Below, in pieces: positions 34,460-42,305 of a DNA stretch of 64,000 bases. The DNA comes from JAVKFY01 sp040223615. GTDB taxonomy: Bacteria > Pseudomonadota > Alphaproteobacteria > GCA-2731375. The notes under the pieces are model-generated. The model was given only the letters and a program-made list of their open reading frames with translations, did not search any database and had not been told where the DNA came from. The first letter of the stretch is position 1. Each line of letters opens with the position of its first letter. Location: assembly GCA_040223615.1 (NCBI GenBank), contig JAVKFY010000081.1, forward strand, positions 62,001 to 126,000. Reading direction: 5' to 3'. The position numbers and the translations under genes are program-made.

Positions 34460-37003
34460 CTAGAAAATCCGGCGCTGCCACCAGCCGCGACGCTTCGGCT
34501 GATCGTCGGCCGGCGGCGTTTCGGCGACGGCGGCGATGCCGGTGTCGGTCACGACCGTGGTTTCCACGCTGCCGTCGTCGGCCTCGTCCGCCGGCGGCTC
34601 TTCGCGATTGGCGCTGCCGTTGCCGTTGCTGGCCGCAACCGGTTCCGGCTCGGGCTCGGCCGCAACCGCGGGCTCGGGCGTCGCTTCGGGCTCGGGCACC
34701 ACTTCGGCGACCGGCTCAGGCTCAGGCTCAGGAACCGCCACGGCCTCGGGCGCCGGTTCGGGCCCTCTGGTCTTCGGCGGCTCGTAGGCGCCGGGCGTGG
34801 TGTCGATTTCGCCGAACTCGTCGACCGGGATCGCCGCTGGCGGGGGCGGGGCGGCCGCCGCGACCTCATCGGCAGGTGCGGCCTCAGCATCGGCCTCGGC
34901 TTCGGGCGTCGCCTCTTCCTCGCCACGCCGGCGCCGGCCGCCGCGGCGTCCGCGCCGACGCCGACCGCGCCGCTGTTCTTCCTCGCCGTCGCTGTCGGCG
35001 GCCTCGGCCGCTTCCGCGGGAGCGTCGGGTTGCTCGCCATCGGCATCGCTGGCTTCGGCCGCCTCGTTCGAGGCCTCGTCGTCGCCGTCCTCCGACTTGC
35101 GTCGGCGGCGGCGCCGACGGCGCTTGCGCTTGCCGTCGCCATCCTCGGCCGCCTCGCTGGCGTCCGCGCTCGCGGGGCTCTCGGCGTCCTCGACATCGAC
35201 GTCGGCATCGCCGTCGTCAACTGCAACGGATTCACGTAGCGCGGCCGCGTGCGCGTCGGCCTCGCTGCGCCGCTCGGCCGCCTCGTCGGCGGTCAGCGCC
35301 ACGTCGATGTCGATCTTGTAGTCCGGCGGCACCATGTCCGGGTCGCCTTCGATCATCACCGTCATCTTGTAGCGCTGCTCGACTTCGATCACGGACGAGC
35401 GCTTCTGGTTCAGCAGGTAGAGCGCCACCTCGGTCGGCACCTTGACGGTGATCTTGCCGGCGCGACAGCGCAGGCCTTCTTCCTCGATCGCGCGCAGCAC
35501 GTGCAGCACGGTCGATTCGGTGGATCGCACGTAGCCGGTGCCGGCGCAGATCTGGCACGGCACCATCGAGGCCTCGAACAGGCTCGGCCGCAGCCGCTGG
35601 CGCGACATCTCCAGCAAGCCGAAACCGCTGATCCGGCCGACCTGGATGCGCGCCCGGTCGATCTTCAGCGCGTCCTTGATCTTGCGCTCGACCGCCCGGT
35701 TGTTGCGGTTCTCCTCCATGTCGATGAAGTCGATGACGATCAGGCCGGCGAGGTCGCGCAGGCGCAACTGGCGGGCGACCTCCTCGGCCGCCTCCATGTT
35801 GGTCTTCAGTGCGGTCTCTTCGATATTGTGCTCGCGCGTGGAGCGCCCGGAGTTGACGTCGACGGCGACCAGCGCCTCGGTCGGGCTCAGCACGATGTAG
35901 CCGCCCGATCGCAGCTGCACGGTGTTGGCATGCATCGAATCGAGCTGCTGCTCGACATGCTGGCGGTGGAACAGCGGCACCTCGCCGCGATAGGGCTGCA
36001 CCTTCTTGGCGTGGCTCGCCAGCATCATGCGCATGAAGTCCTTGGCGATGCGGTAGCCCTCATCGCCCTCGACCAGCACCTCGTCGATGTCCTTGGTGTA
36101 CAGGTCGCGGATCGCGCGCTTGATCAGGTTGGCTTCTTCGTAGACCAGGGTCGGCGCGCTCGACTGCAGCGTCAGCTCGCGCACATTGTCCCACACCCGC
36201 ATGAGATACTCGAAGTCGCGCTTGATCTCCGACTTGGTGCGGTTCATGCCGGCGGTACGGACGATCACGCCCATGCCCTCGGTGACCTCCAGGTCGGAGA
36301 CGATTCCCTTCAGCTTCTTGCGCGCCGTGGCGTTGGCGATCTTGCGGCTGATGCCGCCGCCGCGCGCGGTGTTCGGCATCAGCACGCAGTAGCGGCCGGC
36401 CAGCGACAGGTACGTGGTCAGCGCCGCGCCCTTGTTGCCACGTTCTTCCTTGACCACCTGCACCAGCAGGATCTGCCGGCGCTTGATCACTTCCTGGATC
36501 TTGTACTGGTTTTTCGGCCGTGCGCGCGGGCGGGGCACCTCGTCCAGCGCATCGTCGCCGCCGGCGGCCTCCGGCGCCTCGGCCGGCTTGTCGTCGTCGC
36601 CATTATCGGCGCCGGCGGTGTCCGCTTCAGCCTCATCGATCGCTTCAGCTTCGGACTCGGCGTCGGCCCTGGGGCTGTTGTCCTCGTCGTCCTCGGCGGC
36701 GGCCTCCTCGGCCTGCTGCGCGGCTTCCTCGGCCAGCAACTGGCGCCGGTCGGCGACCGGGATCTGGTAGTAGTCGGGGTGGATTTCGTTGAACGCCAGG
36801 AAGCCCTGACGGTTGCCGCCATACTCGACGAAGGCGGCCTGCAGCGAGGGCTCCACCCGCGTGACCTTGGCGAGGTAGATGTTGCCCTTGAGCTGCTTCT
36901 TGGTGGAGGTTTCGAAGTCGAATTCCTCGACCCGATTGCCACGCATGACGACGACCCGCGTCTCTTCCTGGTGAGTCGCGTCGATCAACATTTTGACTGT
37001 CAT
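34460..37003 (-). CDS. rne: Ribonuclease E
   Basis: 847 residues. The N-terminal half is the catalytic RNase E/G core: MLIDATHQEETRVVV, an S1 domain with a long acidic insert at about 105-165, and the DNase I-like segment with VDVNSGRST and IVIDFIDMEENRN carrying the magnesium-binding aspartates. The Zn-link is CxxC at 483/486 (MVPCQICAG). After about residue 570 the sequence is disordered: acidic runs, arginine-rich RNA-binding patches (KRKRRRRRRRRK near 640) and a Pro/Glu/Val-rich tail, the degradosome scaffold part. The start MTVKMLIDATH is favoured; the weak ribosome binding site lies next to a strong hairpin. Confidence 0.95.
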   Translation of the reverse strand: MTVKMLIDATHQEETRVVVMRGNRVEEFDFETSTKKQLKGNIYLAKVTRVEPSLQAAFVEYGGNRQGFLAFNEIHPDYYQIPVADRRQLLAEEAAQQAEEAAAEDDEDNSPRADAESEAEAIDEAEADTAGADNGDDDKPAEAPEAAGGDDALDEVPRPRARPKNQYKIQEVIKRRQILLVQVVKEERGNKGAALTTYLSLAGRYCVLMPNTARGGGISRKIANATARKKLKGIVSDLEVTEGMGVIVRTAGMNRTKSEIKRDFEYLMRVWDNVRELTLQSSAPTLVYEEANLIKRAIRDLYTKDIDEVLVEGDEGYRIAKDFMRMMLASHAKKVQPYRGEVPLFHRQHVEQQLDSMHANTVQLRSGGYIVLSPTEALVAVDVNSGRSTREHNIEETALKTNMEAAEEVARQLRLRDLAGLIVIDFIDMEENRNNRAVERKIKDALKIDRARIQVGRISGFGLLEMSRQRLRPSLFEASMVPCQICAGTGYVRSTESTVLHVLRAIEEEGLRCRAGKITVKVPTEVALYLLNQKRSSVIEVEQRYKMTVMIEGDPDMVPPDYKIDIDVALTADEAAERRSEADAHAAALRESVAVDDGDADVDVEDAESPASADASEAAEDGDGKRKRRRRRRRRKSEDGDDEASNEAAEASDADGEQPDAPAEAAEAADSDGEEEQRRGRRRRGRRGGRRRRGEEEATPEAEADAEAAPADEVAAAAPPPPAAIPVDEFGEIDTTPGAYEPPKTRGPEPAPEAVAVPEPEPEPVAEVVPEPEATPEPAVAAEPEPEPVAASNGNGSANREEPPADEADDGSVETTVVTDTGIAAVAETPPADDQPKRRGWWQRRIF

Positions 37004-37380
37004 TTTATTGCCCGGCGCGCGCTTGCGGCGCGCCGGTCCCTTCGCTCAGCGAAGCTTGTGGCGAGGGTCTCGACCCGCCGAACGGTCAGCCGCGATTCGT
37101 CGGCATGGCCAGGGCGGGGAAAACACAACGTCACGACCGCCATCTATCGTGGGCGGCGAAAGCTTCGGTCTGGACCGACATTACCCGCGTCCGCCCGGCC
37201 CGGGGCTGGTGGTCGCGGAGGTTTGAGTGCCGTCCCGTGTCGGTCGCGAGCTTGCATGCCGACCGTCGCGGTTACGGAATTTCACGCGGCGCATCTTACT
37301 GACACAGTCATTGAACACCAAACGAATAATCGCAGGCTCTGGGCGCTCCAATGGCGAAGATATGGTATGTTACTAGTGCG
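37004..37380. promoter_or_regulatory. Long divergent leader between rne and the amidase gene, with rne 5'-UTR hairpins
   Basis: This 377-base gap has no convincing ORF. Nearest rne, CCGGCGCGC (37012-37020) pairs with GCGCGCCGG (37028-37036) around a 7-base loop, ending only 8 bases from the rne ATG, so it would hide the ribosome binding region. A second hairpin CTTCGC/GCGAAG lies at 37040-37054 with a 3-base loop. The amidase side turns AT-rich at 37300-37380, where its promoter should be, but I cannot pick convincing -35/-10 boxes. RNase E is known to control its own mRNA through its 5'-UTR in enterobacteria; the same use here is inference. Confidence 0.5.
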
Positions 37381-38565
37381 ATGACGACAACATTTGCGAT
37401 AGGCCCGCGCCTGTTGGCCAGATCGGCGGTGCTGCTCGCGGCGTTGTTGGCGCCGCTGGCGGCGCATGCCGCGGCCGCCGTCGTCGACATTCGCTCCGGG
37501 CTGCATCCGGACAAGACCCGCGTCGTCGTCGAGTTGACTGAGCCGGTCGCCTATCAGCTCTTCACGCTGGCCGATCCCTACCGCGTGGTGGTCGACCTGC
37601 CGGAACTGGACTGGCGGGTGAAGCCGCGCGCCGACGTCGCCAGGGGCCTGGTCGGCAACCTGCGCTATGGCGTGTTCCGGCCGGGTACGTCGCGCATCGT
37701 GCTGGACGCGACCGGGCCGGTGATCGCCAAGGCGCTGCTGCTGCCGCCGGGGAAGGGCGGCAATCACCGCCTGGTGCTGGACCTGAGCCCGACCGACCGC
37801 ACCGCCTTCCTGGCCGGCGTGAAGCCGCCGAAGCCGCCGCCGGTGGTTGAATTGCCGCCCGCCGGGCCGCGCCGCGACGATGGCAAGCGTGTCCTGGTGA
37901 TCGATGCCGGCCACGGCGGCGTTGACCCCGGCGCCATCGGCATCGACGGCTATCACGAGAAGGATCTGGTGCTGGCCTATGCGCTGGCGCTGCGCGATGC
38001 ATTGCATGCCACCGGCCGCTACGAAGTGGTGCTGACCCGCGACCGCGATGTGTTCCTGCCGTTGCGCGAACGCGTCGCGGCGGCGCGCCACGCGCAGGCC
38101 GACCTTTTCATCTCGCTGCACGCCGACAGCTTGCGCGACAGGTCCGTTGGTGGCGGCGCGGTCTACACGCTGTCGGAGACCGCTTCCGATGACGAGGCCG
38201 CCGACCTGGCGGCGCGGGAGAACAAGTCCGACCTGATCGCCGGCGTGGCGCTGGACGTGCAGGACGACGAGGTCGCCACGATCCTGATCGACCTGGCGCA
38301 GCGCGAGGCGATGAACTACGCCGCCCGCTTCGCCCAGACTCTGGTCAAGCAGATCGGCCCGGTGCGGCAGTTGCGCAAGCGCCCACACCGTTTTGCCGGC
38401 TTCCGCGTGCTGAAGGCGCCGGACGTGCCCTCGGTGCTGCTGGAGCTTGGCTTCATGTCGAACAGTGACGATGCCCGCTTTTTGCGAGACGTCGCCGGGC
38501 GTCGCGCCGTGGTCGGCGCCGTGGTGCGGGCGATCGACCAGTATTTCACCGATCCGAAAATTTGA
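37381..38565 (+). CDS. amiC: N-acetylmuramoyl-L-alanine amidase, AmiC type (AMIN + Amidase_3)
   Basis: 394 residues from the ATG at 37381; an in-frame ATG at 37351 is possible but would precede the signal peptide (LLARSAVLLAALLAPLAAHA) with unneeded residues. Residues 35-145 are an AMIN domain for septal peptidoglycan or envelope targeting. The Amidase_3 domain has zinc ligands H178 (DAGHGG), E193 (HEKD) and H247 (SLHAD), and the catalytic glutamate in LLELGFMSN. It cleaves the amide between MurNAc and the stem peptide during cell separation. The order rne-amidase-PBP1A-prfB is common in alphaproteobacteria. Confidence 0.93.
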   Translation: MTTTFAIGPRLLARSAVLLAALLAPLAAHAAAAVVDIRSGLHPDKTRVVVELTEPVAYQLFTLADPYRVVVDLPELDWRVKPRADVARGLVGNLRYGVFRPGTSRIVLDATGPVIAKALLLPPGKGGNHRLVLDLSPTDRTAFLAGVKPPKPPPVVELPPAGPRRDDGKRVLVIDAGHGGVDPGAIGIDGYHEKDLVLAYALALRDALHATGRYEVVLTRDRDVFLPLRERVAAARHAQADLFISLHADSLRDRSVGGGAVYTLSETASDDEAADLAARENKSDLIAGVALDVQDDEVATILIDLAQREAMNYAARFAQTLVKQIGPVRQLRKRPHRFAGFRVLKAPDVPSVLLELGFMSNSDDARFLRDVAGRRAVVGAVVRAIDQYFTDPKI

Positions 38566-38653
38566 GCCGGCGCCGAAATTTCGCCATAACCGATTGCGAT
38601 CTATATTGCGTCTTCGACGGCGCGCGTAACCGGCTTCAGGTATTGTCCGGAAC

Positions 38654-41104
38654 ATGTTGAGATTTATCGGTATTTCGCTTTCCCTGCTGATGCTTGCCGG
38701 AATCATCGGCGGCGCGGTCGCGGCCTTCGTCCTGTGGAGCTACGCGCGCGAACTGCCCGACTATCGCCAGCTCGCCGTCTACGAGCCGCCGGTCATGAGC
38801 CGGGTGCACGCCGCCGACGGCACGCTGATCGCCGAATATGCCCGCGAGCGGCGCCTGTTCGTGCCGATCGAAACGATGCCGAAGGTGGTGATCGACGCCT
38901 TCCTGTCGGCCGAGGACAAGACCTTCTATCAGCACCCCGGCGTCGACCTGCCCGGTATCCTTGGCGCGGTGCTGATCAACGTGAAGAACCTGGGCAGCGA
39001 CCGCCGCCCGGTCGGCGCCTCGACCATCACCCAGCAGGTGGCGAAGAACTTCCTGCTGACCAACGAGGTCTCGCTCGCCCGCAAGGTGAAGGAGGCGATC
39101 CTCGCCTTTCGAATCGAGAACGCCTTCTCCAAGGACCGCATCCTGGAGCTCTACCTGAACGAGATTTATCTCGGCTTTGGCAGCTATGGCGTCGCCGCGG
39201 CGTCGCTGAACTATTTCGACAAGTCGCTGGACGAGCTGACGGTGCCGGAGGCGGCCTACCTGGCGGCGCTGCCCAAGGCGCCGTCGAACTACCACCCGAT
39301 CCGCCGACCCGAGGCCGCGCGTCAGCGCCGCGACTGGGTGCTGGGCCAGATGGCCGACAATGGTGTCATCGACGATTCCGCGTTGAAGGCTTATCGCGAA
39401 CTGCCGCTGGAGGTGCGTCCGCCGGAACCGGCGGAATCGGTCAACGCCGCCAACTTCGCCGAGGAAGTCCGCCGTGAAATGGTCGACCGCTACGGCGACA
39501 AGGGCCTGTACGAGGGCGGCCTGTCGATCCGGTCCACCCTGGACGGCCGGCTGCAGCAGATCGCCCACGAGGAGCTGCGCAAGGGCCTGCGCGACTATGA
39601 CCGCCGGCACGGCTGGCGCGGCCCGATCGCCACGCTCACCGAAGCCGAGCTCGCCGGCAACTGGGCCGAGGCGGTGGCCGCGCTGCCGAAACCGGATGGG
39701 CTGGCGCCGTGGGACATGGCGGTGGCGCTGAAAGTCGGCGAACGTGACGTCGAGATCGGGCTGGCGGACGGCCGTCGCGGCCTGATCCTGTTCGACGAAC
39801 TGCGCTGGGCCCGGCCGTGGATGGAGGGACAGTTGCTCGGGCCGTCGGTGCGCCGGGCCGGCGATGTGGTCGATGTTGGCGACGTCGTCGCGGTCGAGCC
39901 GGTCGTCGACCTGCGGGCGGAAGAGGACCGCCCGGCCGGCGAACTGCCGCGTTTCAGCCTGCGCCAGATCCCGGAGATCAACGGCGCCATCGTCGCCATG
40001 GACCCGCATACCGGCCGGGTACTGGCGATGGTCGGCGGCTACTCCTACGACGCCAGCCAGTTCAACCGCGCCACCCAGGCGCAGCGCCAGCCGGGCTCGT
40101 CCTTCAAGCCCTTCGTTTACGCCGCGGCGCTGGACCACGGTTTCTCGCCGAACAGCCTGGTGCTCGATGCACCGTTCGTTCTCGACCAGGGCGCGATCGG
40201 CATCTGGAAGCCAGAGAACTATACCTCGAAATTCTATGGTCCCAGTACCTTACGGCTGGGAATTGAGAAATCACGTAATCTGATGACCGTGCGCCTGGCG
40301 CAGGAAGTCGGCATGCCGGTGGTGATCGACTATGCCCGGCGCTTCGGCATCGTCGACGATATGCCACCCTACCTGCCGATGGCGCTGGGCGCTGGCGAGA
40401 CCACCTTGCTCAGGCTGACCACGGCCTACGCCATGCTGGTCAACGGCGGTAAGCGCATCGTGCCGAGCCTGGTCGACCGGGTGCAGGACCGCCGTGGCAA
40501 CACCATCTATCGCCACGACCAGCGCGACTGCCCCGGCTGCGTCACCAACCGCTGGCGCGGCCAGTTCCAGCCGATCCTGCCCGACACCCGCGAGCAGGTG
40601 ATCTCGCCGCAAACCGCCTACCAGGTCGTCAACATGTTGCAAGGGGTGGTGCAACGCGGCACCGGCATCCGCATCCGCGTCATCGGCAAGCCGCTGGCCG
40701 GCAAGACCGGCACCACCAACGAATCGCGCGACGCCTGGTTCATGGGTTTCGCGCCCGATCTGGCGGTGGGCGTCTATACCGGCTTCGACGAGCCGAAATC
40801 GCTGGGCAAGAAGGAGACCGGCTCGTCGCTGGGCGTGCCGATCTTCCGCGACTTCATGGCCCGCGCGCTGGAGCAGGCGCCGTCGACGCCGTTCCGCGTG
40901 CCGCCCGGCATCAAGCTGGTCCGGGTCGACGCCAGGACCGGCATGCCGGCCGAGCCCGGCGACGCCCGCACCATCATGGAGGCGTTCCGCGCCGATGCCG
41001 ACCCGATGCAGGACGGCAGCGTGCTGGGCGGCGCGCCGATCCCGGTCGCCGGCGGCCAGCTGGCTCCGGAACGCACCAGGGCCGGCACCGGCGGTCTGTA
41101 CTGA
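38654..41104 (+). CDS. mrcA: Penicillin-binding protein 1A (bifunctional glycosyltransferase/transpeptidase)
   Basis: 816 residues: one membrane anchor (residues 5-28), a GT51 glycosyltransferase domain with catalytic E87 in SAEDKTFYQHPG and GASTITQQVAKN, an OB-like insert, and a transpeptidase domain with the serine at 482 in SSFK and KTGTT from K684. Class A PBPs polymerise and cross-link peptidoglycan at the outer face of the inner membrane. A -10-like TATATT at 38602-38607 stands in the 88-base gap after the amidase gene, so the gene may have its own promoter. Confidence 0.96.
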   Translation: MLRFIGISLSLLMLAGIIGGAVAAFVLWSYARELPDYRQLAVYEPPVMSRVHAADGTLIAEYARERRLFVPIETMPKVVIDAFLSAEDKTFYQHPGVDLPGILGAVLINVKNLGSDRRPVGASTITQQVAKNFLLTNEVSLARKVKEAILAFRIENAFSKDRILELYLNEIYLGFGSYGVAAASLNYFDKSLDELTVPEAAYLAALPKAPSNYHPIRRPEAARQRRDWVLGQMADNGVIDDSALKAYRELPLEVRPPEPAESVNAANFAEEVRREMVDRYGDKGLYEGGLSIRSTLDGRLQQIAHEELRKGLRDYDRRHGWRGPIATLTEAELAGNWAEAVAALPKPDGLAPWDMAVALKVGERDVEIGLADGRRGLILFDELRWARPWMEGQLLGPSVRRAGDVVDVGDVVAVEPVVDLRAEEDRPAGELPRFSLRQIPEINGAIVAMDPHTGRVLAMVGGYSYDASQFNRATQAQRQPGSSFKPFVYAAALDHGFSPNSLVLDAPFVLDQGAIGIWKPENYTSKFYGPSTLRLGIEKSRNLMTVRLAQEVGMPVVIDYARRFGIVDDMPPYLPMALGAGETTLLRLTTAYAMLVNGGKRIVPSLVDRVQDRRGNTIYRHDQRDCPGCVTNRWRGQFQPILPDTREQVISPQTAYQVVNMLQGVVQRGTGIRIRVIGKPLAGKTGTTNESRDAWFMGFAPDLAVGVYTGFDEPKSLGKKETGSSLGVPIFRDFMARALEQAPSTPFRVPPGIKLVRVDARTGMPAEPGDARTIMEAFRADADPMQDGSVLGGAPIPVAGGQLAPERTRAGTGGLY

Positions 41105-41107
41105 GCC

Positions 41108-41137
41108 TTGTCGGTCGCCGTCGGCGACCGCTATAAG
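41108..41137 (+). promoter_or_regulatory. Hairpin and overlapping promoter between mrcA and prfB
   Basis: CGGTCGCC (41112-41119) pairs perfectly with GGCGACCG (41123-41130) around a 3-base loop, just after the mrcA stop. TTGTCG (41108-41113) and TATAAG (41132-41137) with an 18-base spacer flank the stem and could form the prfB promoter. prfB starts 33 bases on. The element may both end mrcA transcription and start prfB transcription. Confidence 0.45.
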
Positions 41138-41169
41138 CGCCGACATCTGAACACAGCGCGGGACGGACG

Positions 41170-42298
41170 ATGCGGGCCGAACAGCAGGCGATGGTCGACG
41201 AGATCCAGCAGGCGCTTGCCCTGCTGAGGAGGCATCTTTGACTGGGATGCCGCGCTGCGCCGCCTGGACGAACTGAACGCGCTCTCCGAAGACCCAGAAC
41301 TCTGGAACGATCCGACCAGGGCGCAGGCGCTGATGCGCGAGCGCAACCGGCTGGAGTCGGGCGTCAACGGCTGTCGCGAGATGGAGACCGAACTCGCCGA
41401 TTTGGTCGAGCTGGTCGAGCTGGCCGAGGCGGAGGACGACGATTCCATCGTCGACGAGGCCGGCGAGCAGCTCAAGGGCCTGCGCGACCGCGCCGCGCAG
41501 AAGCAGATCGAGAGCCTGCTCTCCGGCGAGGCCGACGCCAACAGCGCCTTCCTGCAGGTCCAGGCCGGCGCTGGCGGCACCGAGTCGCAGGACTGGGCCG
41601 AAATGCTGCTGCGCATGTACAGCCGCTGGGCCGACCAGCACGGCTACAAGACTGAGCTGGTCGACGAGAGCCCGGGCGAGGAAGCCGGCATCAAGTCGGC
41701 CACCCTGCGCGTCGTCGGCGACAACGCCTATGGCTGGCTGAAGACCGAAAGCGGCGTGCACCGGCTGGTCCGCATCTCGCCGTTCGACAGCCAGGCGCGC
41801 CGCCACACCAGCTTCGCCAGCGCCTGGATCTCGCCGGAGATCGACGACACCATCGAGGTCGAGATCGACGACGGCGACCTGCGCGTCGACACCTACCGCG
41901 CCTCCGGGGCCGGCGGCCAGCACGTCAACCGCACCGACAGCGCCGTGCGTATCACCCACGAGCCGACCGGCATCGTCGTGCAGTGCCAGAAGGAACGCTC
42001 GCAGCACAAGAACCGCGCCACCGCGATGAGCATGCTGCGCGCCCGTCTGTATGAGCTGGAACTCCAGAAGCGCGAGGAGGCCCGCGCGGCGGAGGAGGCG
42101 ACCAAGACCGACATCGGCTGGGGCCACCAGATCCGCTCCTACGTTTTGCAGCCCTACCAGATGGTCAAGGACCTGCGCACCGGCGTGGAGCGCGGCGACG
42201 CCCAGCGTGTGCTCGACGGCGACCTCGACCCGTTCCTGGAGGCCGCCCTGGCGCACCGGCTGGCCGGCGCCGAGCCGGCCGAGGTCGAGGCGGAGTAG
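41170..42298 (+). CDS. prfB: Peptide chain release factor 2 with programmed +1 frameshift
   Basis: Translation starts at ATG 41170 and reaches an in-frame TGA at 41239-41241 after 23 codons. A +1 shift at CTT-TGA-C continues in the second frame (DWDAALRRLDELNALSEDPELW) to the stop at 42298, giving about 375 residues, close to the usual RF2 length. The RF2-specific SPF anticodon-like motif (ISPFDSQARRH) and the GGQ motif (SGAGGQHVN) are present. RF2 ends translation at UGA and UAA; the frameshift makes its own synthesis fall when RF2 is abundant. A gene finder without frameshift handling would report only the downstream piece from 41333. Confidence 0.97.
41227..41242 (+). promoter_or_regulatory. 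Programmed frameshift site of prfB
   Basis: AGGAGG (41227-41232) acts as an internal Shine-Dalgarno sequence three bases before the slippery CTT (41236-41238), followed by TGAC (41239-41242). This is the E. coli-type recoding signal: SD-like sequence, CUU, UGA, C. Confidence 0.95.
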
Positions 42299-42305
42299 GG
42301 CGCTT

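Noticed and set aside
37105..37302. Short open frames in the rne-amidase gap
   Set aside because: They lack binding sites and have Arg/Pro-rich translations typical of non-coding GC-rich DNA.
35249..37384. 711-codon open frame on the plus strand opposite rne
   Set aside because: Shadow of RNase E; the Val/Leu/His-rich translation matches no family.
41239..41241. In-frame TGA near the start of prfB that could mark a pseudogene
   Set aside because: It is the programmed frameshift stop with its SD-like element and CTT slippery codon.
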